Notes: generated by a model not told the origin, from the letters alone. A stretch of DNA of 64,000 bases from Flavobacteriaceae bacterium (GCA_016649715.1 JAENXC010000013.1:38283-102282), one strand, 5' to 3'. Positions 33,018-42,086 are shown, counted from the stretch's first letter. Translations and numbers: made by a program.

Positions 33018-33920
33018 ATGTCAAAATTAAAAGCGTGGGTTTCCGCCGCCCGTTTGCGGACCTTGCCGTTATCAATTTCTGGGATCGTCACGGCTGGAGC
33101 GGCAGCCAAGGAATCGAATTTGTTTTCAGCTTCTATTTTTGGACTTGCACTGGTAACCACGTTGGGGTTTCAAATACTTTCAAACTTCGCGAACGACTAT
33201 GGTGACGGCGTAAAAGGCACCGACAACCACGAACGCGTTGGCCCGATGCGGGCAATGCAAAGCGGTTTGCTTACAGCAAAAGACCTTAAACGGGGGATGG
33301 TCATTACGTCCATCATCACATTAATCATTGCTTGCTTGTTGATTTTTATTGCTTTTGAAGGAAAAAACATTCTACATTCCACCGTCTTCTTTGTTTTGGG
33401 GATTGCCGCCATCGTTGCTGCAATAACTTATACCGTAGGGAAAACAGCATATGGTTACCGCGCTTTGGGCGATGTTTTTGTGTTTCTATTTTTTGGGCTG
33501 CTGGGTGTTTTGGGCTGCTACTTTTTGTTTGCCAAAAATCTCGATTCTTTTATTTTACTTCCAGCAATCGTGATCGGTCTTTTGAGTACCGCCGTTTTGA
33601 ACCTGAACAATATGCGCGATAGGTTGGCCGATGCCAATGCGAACAAAACCACCCTCGCAGTATTGCTGGGAGGAACAAAAGTGAAAAACTATCACTATGC
33701 TCTTATAATGAGCGCCTTTGTTTGTGCCTTGGTTTACTTTTTATTGAAAGGCGCTACTTGGGTGGAATACCTGCCAATGTTGGCGTTCCTTCCTTTGTTT
33801 GTTCATCTTAAAAAAGTTAAGGAAAATACTTCGCCGCCGCTTTTAGACCCCGAATTGAAGAAAGTTGCGCTCAGTACCTTTTTGTTTTCGGTATTATTTT
33901 TTGTTTCGGCTTGGATTTAA
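33018..33920 (+). CDS. menA: 1,4-dihydroxy-2-naphthoate polyprenyltransferase
   Basis: 300 aa UbiA-family prenyltransferase with about nine transmembrane helices. The two aspartate motifs that bind Mg-diphosphate are FANDYGDGVKGTDNHERVG and LNNMRDRLADANANKTTLA. It attaches a polyprenyl tail to DHNA, the committed membrane step of menaquinone synthesis. It is the first gene of a unit with UPF0173 hydrolase and menC, 27 and 92 nt apart. Confidence 0.94.
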   Translation: MSKLKAWVSAARLRTLPLSISGIVTAGAAAKESNLFSASIFGLALVTTLGFQILSNFANDYGDGVKGTDNHERVGPMRAMQSGLLTAKDLKRGMVITSIITLIIACLLIFIAFEGKNILHSTVFFVLGIAAIVAAITYTVGKTAYGYRALGDVFVFLFFGLLGVLGCYFLFAKNLDSFILLPAIVIGLLSTAVLNLNNMRDRLADANANKTTLAVLLGGTKVKNYHYALIMSAFVCALVYFLLKGATWVEYLPMLAFLPLFVHLKKVKENTSPPLLDPELKKVALSTFLFSVLFFVSAWI

Positions 33921-33947
33921 TTTTATATTTAAAGAAAAAAGGGAATT

Positions 33948-34628
33948 ATGAAAATCACATTTTACGGTCAAAATTGTCTCGGCATTGAAATAAAAGGAAA
34001 ACACATTATAGTAGATCCATTTATTTCTGAAAACGAATTGGCGAAAGACAAAATTGACGTCAACGCCCTAAAAGCAGATTACATATTACTGACCCACGCA
34101 CACGGCGACCATACCTTGGATGCCGCAACAATTGCAAGAAACACAGGTGCTATTATTGTGAGCAATTTTGAAATTACAAACCATTACGAAGCAAAAGGAA
34201 TTGAAGTACACCCGATGAACCACGGCGGAAGCTGGAAATTTGAATTTGGAAAAGTAAAATTTGTAAACGCCATTCACAGCAGTTCTTTTCCCGATGGAAG
34301 CTACGGTGGCCAGCCCGGCGGTTTTGTCATTGAAGGCGAGCACAAAAATATATACATAGCTGGAGATACCGCGCTCACAATGGACATGAAATTGATCCCG
34401 TTGCGAACAAAACTGGATCTTGCCATCCTTCCTATAGGCAACAATTTCACAATGGGAATTGACGATGCCATCCTAGCCAGCGATTTTGTGCAGTGCGATA
34501 AAGTATTGGGCGTGCATTACGACACTTTCGGCTATATTGAAATAGACCACGAAGAAGCAAAACGCAAGTTTTATAACGCCAACAAAGATTTGATGCTTCT
34601 TGAAATTGGAGAGAGTATAGAGCTTTAA
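33948..34628 (+). CDS. UPF0173 metal-dependent hydrolase (metallo-beta-lactamase fold)
   Basis: 226 aa. The signature LLTHAHGDHTLDA gives the HxHxDH metal site, with further ligands in MNHGGSWKF, AGDTAL and GVHYDTF. The family is conserved and often lies beside menaquinone genes in Flavobacteriaceae, as here between menA and menC. Its substrate is unknown; a role in menaquinone synthesis is inferred from position only. Confidence 0.88.
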   Translation: MKITFYGQNCLGIEIKGKHIIVDPFISENELAKDKIDVNALKADYILLTHAHGDHTLDAATIARNTGAIIVSNFEITNHYEAKGIEVHPMNHGGSWKFEFGKVKFVNAIHSSSFPDGSYGGQPGGFVIEGEHKNIYIAGDTALTMDMKLIPLRTKLDLAILPIGNNFTMGIDDAILASDFVQCDKVLGVHYDTFGYIEIDHEEAKRKFYNANKDLMLLEIGESIEL

Positions 34629-34716
34629 AATTCCAAAATTTAAAACCCAAATTCCAAAGAAAGCGTCTTTTTGGAGTTTGGATTTTTTAATTTGGTACTT
34701 CAACTTAAAAAAATTA
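34629..34716. repeat. AATTCCA heptamer array with inverted arm (copy 2)
   Basis: Starts at the hydrolase stop codon: AATTCCA, AAATTTA, AAACCCA, AATTCCA, AAGAAAG. It is followed by an opposing arm rich in TTTGGA/TTTGGT, so the transcript can fold into a loose hairpin before menC. Confidence 0.7.
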
Positions 34717-34720
34717 TATT

Positions 34721-35782
34721 TTGAAAGCCAATTTTAAAAAACACATCCTTAACTTCAAACGTCCCAGCGGCACCTCTCGTGGCGTGTTGAAAACCAAGGA
34801 AACTTATTTTTTAATTCTGAAAAATGACGAAGGTTTCGGAGTAGGCGAGTGCGGCTTGTTGCGCGGTTTGAGTGTTGATGACCGCCCAGATTACGAAACT
34901 AAACTGGAATGGGTTTGCGAAAACATTGCCTTGGGTTTAAGTGAAGAAAGTTTATATGAAGCTTTAACGGAATTCCCTTCCATTCAGTTTGGAGTTGAAA
35001 CCGCTTTTAAATCCATAAATTCAAAAAATCCGTTTGAAATCTTTTCTTCGGAATTTACGCGTGGCGAAGCGGTGATCCCAATAAACGGCTTGGTTTGGAT
35101 GGGCGATAAAGCATTTATGAAAGAACAGATAAGTGAAAAACTGAAACAAGATTTCACCTGTATAAAAATGAAAATTGGAGCCATAGATTTCAAAACGGAA
35201 CTGGAGCTTTTAAAATCTATCCGAAAAGAGTTTTCCGCTTCCGAAGTGGAACTGCGAGTAGATGCCAATGGGGCTTTTGCCCCCAAAGAAGCTTTGGAAA
35301 AACTGAAAGTGCTTTCAGATTTGCAATTACATTCCATAGAGCAACCCATAAAACAAGGCCAATGGCAGGAAATGGCGAGACTTTGTGAGGAAACTCCGTT
35401 GCCCATCGCGTTGGACGAAGAACTCATCGGCGTTTTTCCTGCCCGTCCGGCAGGCGGGTCCGAAGAAGAAAAAAGCAGACTGCTCGATACGATAAAACCA
35501 CAATACATTATCTTAAAACCTTCATTAATTGGTGGTTTCCGCGGCAGCGATACATGGATAAACCTTGCCGAAAAACACAATGCCGGATGGTGGTTAACTT
35601 CGGCCTTGGAAAGCAATGTAGGTTTGAACGCCATTGCGCAATACACGTTCACAAAAAATAGTAACTTGCCGCAGGGTTTGGGCACGGGAAGCCTTTACAC
35701 CAACAATATTGACAGTCCGTTGGAAATTTCAAGGGGAGCGTTGCATTACGATCCCTCCGTTGCTTGGGATTTTCAGGTTTAA
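34721..35782 (+). CDS. menC: o-succinylbenzoate synthase with in-frame palindromic insert
   Basis: 353 aa enolase-superfamily enzyme, TTG start (MKANFKKHILNFKRPSGTSRG), with a stop six codons upstream. Catalytic residues follow the family: KxK in CIKMKIGAIDF, D in LRVDANGAF, E in HSIEQPI, D in ALDEELIG and K in IILKPSLIGG. It makes o-succinylbenzoate by dehydrating SHCHC, for menaquinone. Between DEELIGVF and EEEKSRLL sits PARPAGGS, coded by a GC-rich palindrome (35438-35458). This is not part of the family core and lies in a surface loop, so activity is probably kept. menB, menD, menE are not in the window. Confidence 0.92.
   Translation: MKANFKKHILNFKRPSGTSRGVLKTKETYFLILKNDEGFGVGECGLLRGLSVDDRPDYETKLEWVCENIALGLSEESLYEALTEFPSIQFGVETAFKSINSKNPFEIFSSEFTRGEAVIPINGLVWMGDKAFMKEQISEKLKQDFTCIKMKIGAIDFKTELELLKSIRKEFSASEVELRVDANGAFAPKEALEKLKVLSDLQLHSIEQPIKQGQWQEMARLCEETPLPIALDEELIGVFPARPAGGSEEEKSRLLDTIKPQYIILKPSLIGGFRGSDTWINLAEKHNAGWWLTSALESNVGLNAIAQYTFTKNSNLPQGLGTGSLYTNNIDSPLEISRGALHYDPSVAWDFQV
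35438..35458. repeat. GC-rich palindrome inserted in frame in menC
   Basis: CCTGCC, a short centre, and GGCAGG, with CCCG/CGGG arms, 21 nt (seven codons). It reads P-A-R-P-A-G-G in the menC frame and is far richer in G+C than the surrounding gene. Confidence 0.75.
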
Positions 35783-35845
35783 TGAAAAATATTCATAACC
35801 CTTGTTTCAAAATAAGACTTAAGATCATTCATAGCTCATAAAAAT

Positions 35846-36889
35846 ATGTATATAAAAAAAATACTGCTTATCATCGTTTTGCTTGGCGCCATAGGGATGG
35901 GCGTTTTTGCCTGGTACGTTTACAGCACCGCTTTTTCGGGAAATACTGCTTTCAACAATAAGGAAGCCCACGTTTATATTCCCACTAATGCTACCATAAA
36001 TGACGTTGTTGCAGAGTTGGAGCCGCTTTTGAGAGATACTGAATCTTTTTATGCAGTGGCAAATCAAAAAAAATATACTTCAAATGTAAAACCGGGTCAT
36101 TTCATTATAACCAGAGGAATGACCAATAACGACATTGTGAATGTGTTGCGCAGCAAGAATATTCCCATAAATATAAAATTCAACAATCAGGAACGGTTGG
36201 AAGATCTTGCAGGGCATATTTCAAAACAGATTGAAGCCGATAGCCTTTCACTTTTAACGGCAATGCGCGATCCACAGTTTTTAAAGGATGTGGGTTTGAA
36301 TAAAGAAACTGCGCTATCAATGTACATTCCGAATACATACGAGTTTTATTGGAACTCTTCCGCGGAAACCTTCCGGAACCGAATGAAAACCGAGTACGAA
36401 CGGTTTTGGAATGAGTCGAGGATACAAAAAGCGAAAAACTTAAACCTTTCCAAAGAACAAGTAATGGCTTTAGCAGCCATTGTTCAAAAGGAAACCGCAA
36501 AAGTTGATGAACGGCCGCGTGTGGCGGGTGTTTACGTAAATAGGTTGAAAGTGGGAATGTTGCTTCAGGCAGATCCCACGGTCATTTATGCCCTGAAACG
36601 TGAAAGCGGCGATTACAACCAAATTATAAAAAGGGTGCTCTATGCAGATTTGGAATTGGATTCGCCCTACAACACTTATAAATATGCTGGTGTTCCGCCG
36701 GGGCCGATAACGATGCCCGATATTTCTTCCATAGATGCCGTGCTAAATCCCGAAAAGCACGATTATTACTATTTTGTGGCAGATGTTACCAACTTTGGGT
36801 ATCATAAATTTGCGAAAAGTTTGGCCCAGCACAATGTAAACAAAGCTGAATATGTGCGGTGGGTGAATAGTCAAGGGTTGAATCGTTGA
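35846..36889 (+). CDS. mltG: Endolytic transglycosylase MltG
   Basis: 347 aa. N-terminal membrane anchor (about residues 5-27, ILLIIVLLGAIGMGVFAW), a LysM-like subdomain (YIPTNATINDVVAELEPLL), then the YceG catalytic domain with the catalytic Glu in AAIVQKETAKVDERPRVAGVY and the later LQADPTVIYAL and PGPITMPDISSIDAVLNP motifs. MltG cuts nascent peptidoglycan strands at the inner membrane and ends their growth. It is followed 161 nt later by a lysozyme-like gene with its own promoter. Confidence 0.94.
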   Translation: MYIKKILLIIVLLGAIGMGVFAWYVYSTAFSGNTAFNNKEAHVYIPTNATINDVVAELEPLLRDTESFYAVANQKKYTSNVKPGHFIITRGMTNNDIVNVLRSKNIPINIKFNNQERLEDLAGHISKQIEADSLSLLTAMRDPQFLKDVGLNKETALSMYIPNTYEFYWNSSAETFRNRMKTEYERFWNESRIQKAKNLNLSKEQVMALAAIVQKETAKVDERPRVAGVYVNRLKVGMLLQADPTVIYALKRESGDYNQIIKRVLYADLELDSPYNTYKYAGVPPGPITMPDISSIDAVLNPEKHDYYYFVADVTNFGYHKFAKSLAQHNVNKAEYVRWVNSQGLNR

Positions 36890-36995
36890 TTTTTTTCAAA
36901 TCTTTGAAATGTTTCCCTCATCCCTTTAAAATTAGGGGTCTTTTTCTTTTCACATTTATTTAACAGCCTATAAATCAGATTTTTAAAAAAAGCCT

Positions 36996-37003
36996 TATCT
37001 TTG
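36996..37003 (+). promoter_or_regulatory. Predicted -7 box (TATCTTTG)
   Basis: TATCTTTG matches TAnnTTTG exactly, 47 nt before the lysozyme-like gene. There is no clear -33 TTG. It suggests separate transcription from mltG. Confidence 0.5.
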
Positions 37004-37050
37004 CGCCTTGAAACGAGGAAGTAATTATACATCCAAATTTTAAAAAATTG

Positions 37051-37698
37051 ATGAAAAAAAACATATATCTAATTGCAGTATTACTTGTTGTTACCATACT
37101 GGTAGGGACGGGTTTCATTTCAAAAGATGGCTACGATTTTTCGGCTTTTAGTACCGAAGGATTGGAGTTGGATTATAACGTGCCCACAGAAGCTGAATTT
37201 GTACCGTTCATTGCTCCAGTGACCCCGAGATTTTATTTGTTTTTGGGGAAATCTTATATAGGATTTAAAGAGGCCCTCGGATATAAAGAATCAAGGGGGA
37301 ATTACCATATTGTGAATGATTATGGTTATATGGGGAAATATCAGTTTTCGAGAGCAACCCTTAGAATGATGGGGCTTAAAAATACCGATAATTTTTTGTA
37401 CAACACTCGCCAACAGGAAGCAGCTTTCTTGGCTTATACTTCCTTGAATAAATGGGTGCTTCGCAAGGATATTAAGCGTTCTGTAGGCAAAACCATCGGT
37501 GGGGTAAAAATTACCGAATCTGGAATTTTGGCTGCTGCGCATCTTGCCGGAGCTGGCAATGTTCAAAAGTTTTTGAGAAGTGACGGTGAGAACGGATTTG
37601 AAGATGCAAATGGTGCTTCTATCCGTTATTATTTAAGAAAGTTTTCGGGCTATGACACTTCGCATATCGTGCCGAACAAGCAACCGCGGATAATGTAA
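37051..37698 (+). CDS. Lysozyme/lytic-transglycosylase-like secreted protein
   Basis: 215 aa. A signal peptide or anchor at 1-22 (NIYLIAVLLVVTILVG). The C-terminal 120 residues look like a lysozyme-fold transglycosylase: ALGYKESRGNYHIVNDYGYMGKYQFS with the likely catalytic Glu in YKES, then LRMMG and ILAAAHLAGAGNVQKFLRSDG. The order E...GYMGKYQF...AAHLAG matches soluble lytic enzymes. It sits next to mltG, so both act on peptidoglycan. Start is the ATG at 37051; a TTG 3 nt earlier is less likely. Confidence 0.8.
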   Translation: MKKNIYLIAVLLVVTILVGTGFISKDGYDFSAFSTEGLELDYNVPTEAEFVPFIAPVTPRFYLFLGKSYIGFKEALGYKESRGNYHIVNDYGYMGKYQFSRATLRMMGLKNTDNFLYNTRQQEAAFLAYTSLNKWVLRKDIKRSVGKTIGGVKITESGILAAAHLAGAGNVQKFLRSDGENGFEDANGASIRYYLRKFSGYDTSHIVPNKQPRIM

Positions 37699-37702
37699 TC
37701 TA

Positions 37703-38416
37703 TTATCCCTGAATGATAAACAAGGTGGGTCTTTTATGAAGGTCCACCTTTATTTTTTTCCAAAGTTCTGCGGAAGCGGTTTTAATATATTCCGAAGGCA
37801 AAGTAATATCGCAGGCCACGCAGATTCTTGTTTGTGGGTGAAGGTTTTCAGTTAGGCTTTGCAACATTTGGTTGTTGCGGTAGGGTGTTTCAATGAAAAG
37901 TTGGGATTGGTCGAAATCTTTTGAAAGTTTTTCCAAACGTTTCAGTTCGGTTTTCCGTTCGCTTTTCTCAATCGGTAAATAGCCATTGAACGTAAAATTT
38001 TGTCCGTTGAATCCACTGGCCATCATTGCTAACAAAATGGAGGACGGCCCCACAAGTGGAACTACTCTTATTCCTTTTTCGTGTGCATACTGTACAGCCC
38101 TTGCGCCGGGGTCGGCAATTCCGGGACAACCGGCATCGCTTATTATACCCACGTCAAAACCTTCCAAACACGAGTCCAGCATAGGGGGGATTTCCGTTTC
38201 ATTAGTAAATTTATTTATTTCCTGAATTTTTAAAGCGGATTGTTGCTTTTCGGGAACTACACTTTTTATGAAACGTCGTGCATTTTTTTCGTGCTCTACA
38301 ATATAGTGGTCTATTTTTTCAACCGCATTTTTTACTGAAATGGGAAGCACGGCCATAGGCGCCACATCGCCCAAGGGACAGGGAATTAAGTATAAATTTC
38401 CTTTTTGGACAGACAT
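37703..38416 (-). CDS. Tetrapyrrole methylase-family rRNA 2'-O-methyltransferase (RsmI-like)
   Basis: 237 aa. SAM-binding landmarks are LYLIPCPLGD at the N-terminus, GIISDAGCPGIADPG in the centre and VVPLVGPSSILLAMMASG. RsmI methylates the ribose of C1402 in 16S rRNA. This shorter Bacteroidota form lacks the usual C-terminal extension, so the exact target is not certain. A hairpin (AAGGTGG...CCACCTT, 37722-37750) in its 3' end may stop transcription from the convergent lysozyme-like gene. Confidence 0.85.
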   Translation of the reverse strand: MSVQKGNLYLIPCPLGDVAPMAVLPISVKNAVEKIDHYIVEHEKNARRFIKSVVPEKQQSALKIQEINKFTNETEIPPMLDSCLEGFDVGIISDAGCPGIADPGARAVQYAHEKGIRVVPLVGPSSILLAMMASGFNGQNFTFNGYLPIEKSERKTELKRLEKLSKDFDQSQLFIETPYRNNQMLQSLTENLHPQTRICVACDITLPSEYIKTASAELWKKIKVDLHKRPTLFIIQG

Positions 38417-38423
38417 TAAAAAA

Positions 38424-39803
38424 TTAGTTGACTATTAATTTTTTAACCACAGTTTGCCCTTTCCCCGAAGTGATTTTCGCAAAATAAATTCCAGAATTCA
38501 AATTTGAAACTGAAACTGTTCTTTCATTGCTGGAACCGTTTTCTTCGGAATAAACCAAACTGCCCCTTATATCAAAAAGCTGGATTGTTTGCAGGGTGTC
38601 ATTCTTCAAACTGAAAACCACATTTCTAGAAGCAGGATTTGGAAGCATAATTAGGGAATTTTCCATCGAAAAATCTTCTGTACCGATTATTACCCCTCCT
38701 TTTATTTTATATATTGAGCCCCCAATATCAATTATATAAAGCTCTTTGTTTATGTCTTCACCAAATGAAACCCAGTTGCCTGAGAAGTCGCCGTGATCTA
38801 TCAAATTTCCAGAACTGTCCACCGTACCAATCAACCCACTGCAGTAGTCTGCAAAAAAGTAAAACCCCGCAATATCGGCATATACCGAACCCCTGTAAAC
38901 ATAGCCGCCAGTAATGGAACAATTGCCACTGGCATGTGTGTATTCTGCAATAGGAAAAGTGAGTTCGGACGGTTGCGGACAATTTTGGGTGTTAAACGGT
39001 TGTGAGTCTTCATAACAGCGCCAGCCATAGTTTAGACCCGCAGTGGAAATGGGCATGCGGTCAATTTCTTCTATTTCACTTTGGCCCACATCGCCAATCC
39101 AAAGATTGTTTTCTGTTAAATCAAAGGAAAAGCGCCAAGGGTTTCGCAGGCCATAAGCCCAAATTTCCTCGCGGGCATTAGGGTTTCCGACAAATGGATT
39201 GTCCGCTGGTATACCGTAATTGTTTCCTCCCGAAGGATTGTCCACATCTATACGCAACAATTTGCCAAGTAATAAATTTATATTTTGGGCCCGATTTCCC
39301 GGATCGCCACCGCTTCCGCCATCACCGGAAGAGACATAAAGATAGCCATCAGGTCCAAACACCAGATTTCCACCATTGTGGTTTGAAAAAGGCTGCGCAT
39401 AACCTATAATGGGAAATTCCGAATTTGGATCAGCCAAATCTGGATTTCCTGGGTCAACGGAAAATCTTGAAACTTGTGTGTCGCCGTTGGTCTTTGTGTA
39501 ATTCACATAAAAATATCCATTGTTGGCATAATTTGGATGAAAAGCAAGCCCCAGAAGTCCTTGTTCACTTCCATTGGAAATTTGACTAGAAATATTCAAA
39601 AAAGGTGTTGAGTTCACCGTCCCATCAGACTGGATTATTTTTATTTTGCCGCCCTTTTCAACAACAAAAAGGCGTTCATCATTGGCGTGCTGTAAATTTA
39701 AAGGGTCGGAAAATCCACTTTTGAAAAGTTCGATAGAAACATCTTGTGCAAAAACTAAGGTAGATGCAAAAAGCAATAACAGTGTGGGGAGTAATTTTTT
39801 CAT
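38424..39803 (-). CDS. Secreted PQQ-dependent sugar dehydrogenase-like protein with T9SS sorting domain
   Basis: 459 aa. Signal peptide at the ATG at 39803 (KLLPTLLLLFASTLVFAQ); an upstream ATG adds 8 residues ahead of it. The six-bladed glucose/sorbosone dehydrogenase domain (about 25-355) shows LGLAFHPNYANNGYFYVNY, SNHNGGNLVFGPDGYLYVSSGDGG, EEIWAYGLRNPWRFSFD and GDVGQSEIEEI, with the catalytic-type SNHNGG histidine. The last 75 residues are a T9SS sorting domain (LMLPNPASRNVVFSL, QLFDIRGSLVYSE, ending VVKKLIVN). It should oxidise sugars outside the cell if PQQ is available. Confidence 0.9.
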   Translation of the reverse strand: MKKLLPTLLLLFASTLVFAQDVSIELFKSGFSDPLNLQHANDERLFVVEKGGKIKIIQSDGTVNSTPFLNISSQISNGSEQGLLGLAFHPNYANNGYFYVNYTKTNGDTQVSRFSVDPGNPDLADPNSEFPIIGYAQPFSNHNGGNLVFGPDGYLYVSSGDGGSGGDPGNRAQNINLLLGKLLRIDVDNPSGGNNYGIPADNPFVGNPNAREEIWAYGLRNPWRFSFDLTENNLWIGDVGQSEIEEIDRMPISTAGLNYGWRCYEDSQPFNTQNCPQPSELTFPIAEYTHASGNCSITGGYVYRGSVYADIAGFYFFADYCSGLIGTVDSSGNLIDHGDFSGNWVSFGEDINKELYIIDIGGSIYKIKGGVIIGTEDFSMENSLIMLPNPASRNVVFSLKNDTLQTIQLFDIRGSLVYSEENGSSNERTVSVSNLNSGIYFAKITSGKGQTVVKKLIVN

Positions 39804-39857
39804 AGCGAGCGTTTTTAGCGAAAGCACTAAAATAAGTAAATCAACCGGATTTATCTC

Positions 39858-40313
39858 TTAAAGCCGCTTCGCAATTTCCTCGCAGGCTTCGTCTAACATT
39901 TTGAAAACGGTTTCAAAACCAACACTTCCTCCAAAATAGGGATCAGGCACATCCACGTTTTCACCCGGAAAAATTTCATCGAGAATCAATTTCACCTTTT
40001 TTTTATGCGAATCGTTCTGCGCCAATGCCAATACATTTTCTTTGTTTGAATTGTCCATCACGTAAATTATATCAAACTCATCAAAATCGGCTGCACTGAA
40101 CTGTCTTCCGCGTTGGTTGGTAATGTCTATACTATATTTTTTACCAATAGCAATGCTTCGTTTATCGGGTTCATCACCCACGTGCCAATGCCCTGTCCCT
40201 GCAGAATCGACAAATATTTTTGAAGTGTCAACCTTTGATTTCAAAATACCTTCCGCCAGTGGGGAACGGCAAATATTGCCAAGACAGACCATAAGGATTT
40301 TTAGTTTTTGCAA
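39858..40313 (-). CDS. Low molecular weight protein-tyrosine phosphatase
   Basis: 151 aa. The P-loop VCLGNICRSPLAEG gives the CX5R nucleophile C10 and R16. The acid D is in VDVPDPYFGG near the C-terminus. The SAGTGHWHVG motif follows the P-loop as usual. It dephosphorylates tyrosine on proteins, often linked to polysaccharide export, though no such genes flank it here. It precedes the T9SS sugar dehydrogenase gene on the same strand. Confidence 0.93.
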   Translation of the reverse strand: MQKLKILMVCLGNICRSPLAEGILKSKVDTSKIFVDSAGTGHWHVGDEPDKRSIAIGKKYSIDITNQRGRQFSAADFDEFDIIYVMDNSNKENVLALAQNDSHKKKVKLILDEIFPGENVDVPDPYFGGSVGFETVFKMLDEACEEIAKRL

Positions 40314-40328
40314 AACGACTGGGATTGA

Positions 40329-40368
40329 GTTTAGAAGTTTACGAGTTTAAAAGTTTAGAAGTGTAATT
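40329..40368. repeat. Octamer array, GTTTAGAA x5
   Basis: GTTTAGAA, GTTTACGA, GTTTAAAA, GTTTAGAA, GTGTAATT: an 8-nt rather than 7-nt period, in the gap between the phosphatase and dnaA. Confidence 0.75.
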
Positions 40369-40452
40369 TTTTAAGTTGGGAATGATTTTGAACTTATTTT
40401 TTTTGAAAACCCTGAAACTCCCAATTTTACTATTACTTATAGCCTACTTAAT

Positions 40453-41880
40453 TTAAAGCGTTAGCTTTTTGTGTAGGTCTTCCACATATTTGCGGAATTG
40501 TTTGTCGGTAGTTGAAAGATTGTCAACTGTTTTACAGGCGTGGAGAACAGTTGCGTGATCGCGCTGCCCAATTTGCGAACCGATGGAAGCAAGGGATGCT
40601 TTGGTAAATTTCTTCGCAAAAAACATAGCCAATTGTCTAGCTTGAACGATATGTCTTTTACGGGTTTTGGATTGCAACGTATCCACATCCATTTGGAAAT
40701 AATCGCTCACCACTTTTTGAATGTAGTCTATGGAAACTTCACGTTTGGTGTGTTTCACATAGTTGTCCACAATTTTTCGGGCCAAGTCAATTGTAATTTC
40801 TTTTTTGTTGAAAGAAGAATGTGCAATCAAGGAAATAATGGCGCCTTCCAGCTCGCGGATGTTCGTTTTGATATTGTTCGCCAAAAATTCCACAATATCG
40901 TCGGGCATTTCCACACCGTCTCGATAGAGTTTGTTTTTGATGATTGCCACACGGGTGTCGTAATCTGGGTGGTTCAATTCTGCAGAAAGTCCCCATTTGA
41001 AACGGGACAGCAAACGCTGTTCAATGTCAATCATGTCTACCGGGGCTTTGTCGCTGGTTAAAATAACCTGCTTCCCGTTTTGGTGCAAATGATTAAAAAT
41101 ATGGAAGAAAACGTCCTGCGTGCCAGCCTTGCCGGATAGCAGTTGAATGTCATCTACTATCAAAACATCTATAATTTGATAGAAATGGATAAAGTCGTTT
41201 CTGTTGTTCTTTTTTACCGATTCAATGTATTGCTGCGTAAACTTTTCCGCAGAAATATACAGCACGGTCTTTTCGGGATATTTATCTTTTATATCAACGC
41301 CAATGGCGTGACCCAAGTGGGTTTTTCCCAAACCAACGCCACCAAAAATAAGCAATGGGTTGAAAGAAGTTCCGCCAGGTTTGTTGGCAACCGCTAAACC
41401 GGCCGAACGGGCCAATCGGTTTGAATCACCTTCCAAGAAACTTTCAAAATTATAATTTGGGTTTAGTTGCGATTCTATCTTTACGTTGCGAATACCTGGA
41501 ATAACAAAAGGGTTTTTAAGTTCTGGGCTTTTGTTTTTCAGGGGAACGTCTACTTCCTGTGATTGCAGGTTGCTTCGATTGGAACTTGGTATTTTTTCAG
41601 TAAAGGGTTGTTTGTTGCCGTAGGTGTTTTCCATCTTTATGATGTAAACCAATTTGGCATTTGGACCTAATTCTTTGGTCAGTGCAACTTTAAGAATCTT
41701 AACATAGTGTTCCTCAAGCCATTCGTAAAAAAATTTGCTGGGAACTTGGATACTAAGAGCATTGTCAGTTAATTTTGCGGCTTTAATGGGCTCGAACCAA
41801 GTTTTGTATGCTTGCGAAGTTATGTTATCTTCGATAAAAGCCAAACAATTGTTCCAAACCGATTCCGCAGTTTTGCTCAT
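40453..41880 (-). CDS. dnaA: Chromosomal replication initiator DnaA
   Basis: 475 aa. Domain I (WNNCLAFIEDNI), a linker, AAA+ domain with Walker A FGGVGLGKTHLGHAIG and Walker B VLIVDDIQLLSG, sensor R finger region LLSRFKWGL, and domain IV with the DnaA-box binding motif GQRDHATVLHACKTV. It opens oriC. The gap upstream to the thioesterase gene is very AT-rich but holds at most one weak DnaA-box-like site, so I do not place oriC here. Confidence 0.97.
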   Translation of the reverse strand: MSKTAESVWNNCLAFIEDNITSQAYKTWFEPIKAAKLTDNALSIQVPSKFFYEWLEEHYVKILKVALTKELGPNAKLVYIIKMENTYGNKQPFTEKIPSSNRSNLQSQEVDVPLKNKSPELKNPFVIPGIRNVKIESQLNPNYNFESFLEGDSNRLARSAGLAVANKPGGTSFNPLLIFGGVGLGKTHLGHAIGVDIKDKYPEKTVLYISAEKFTQQYIESVKKNNRNDFIHFYQIIDVLIVDDIQLLSGKAGTQDVFFHIFNHLHQNGKQVILTSDKAPVDMIDIEQRLLSRFKWGLSAELNHPDYDTRVAIIKNKLYRDGVEMPDDIVEFLANNIKTNIRELEGAIISLIAHSSFNKKEITIDLARKIVDNYVKHTKREVSIDYIQKVVSDYFQMDVDTLQSKTRKRHIVQARQLAMFFAKKFTKASLASIGSQIGQRDHATVLHACKTVDNLSTTDKQFRKYVEDLHKKLTL

Positions 41881-42086
41881 AATTAAAAAATTCTGTTTTT
41901 TTGTTATTTAAAATTGCGGCCAAAAAATAGAGGAGGGAGAGTTTCCGGACTATTTTCTAACATTGCAAATATGTGAACAAAAAAGTTATAAAAAAAACTA
42001 CATTAGGGTTGAATTATTATTTTTTTTTCCGCATACTTCCCTTTCGATAAAACTACAAAAAAACTTTCTTTAATTAATAAAAAATT

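Noticed and set aside
34984..35685. 233-aa frame on the minus strand
   Set aside because: It is antisense to menC, whose family motifs are complete on the plus strand.
41881..42086. Possible oriC next to dnaA
   Set aside because: The gap is AT-rich but only one weak DnaA-box-like site (TGTGAACAA) is visible; no cluster of boxes.
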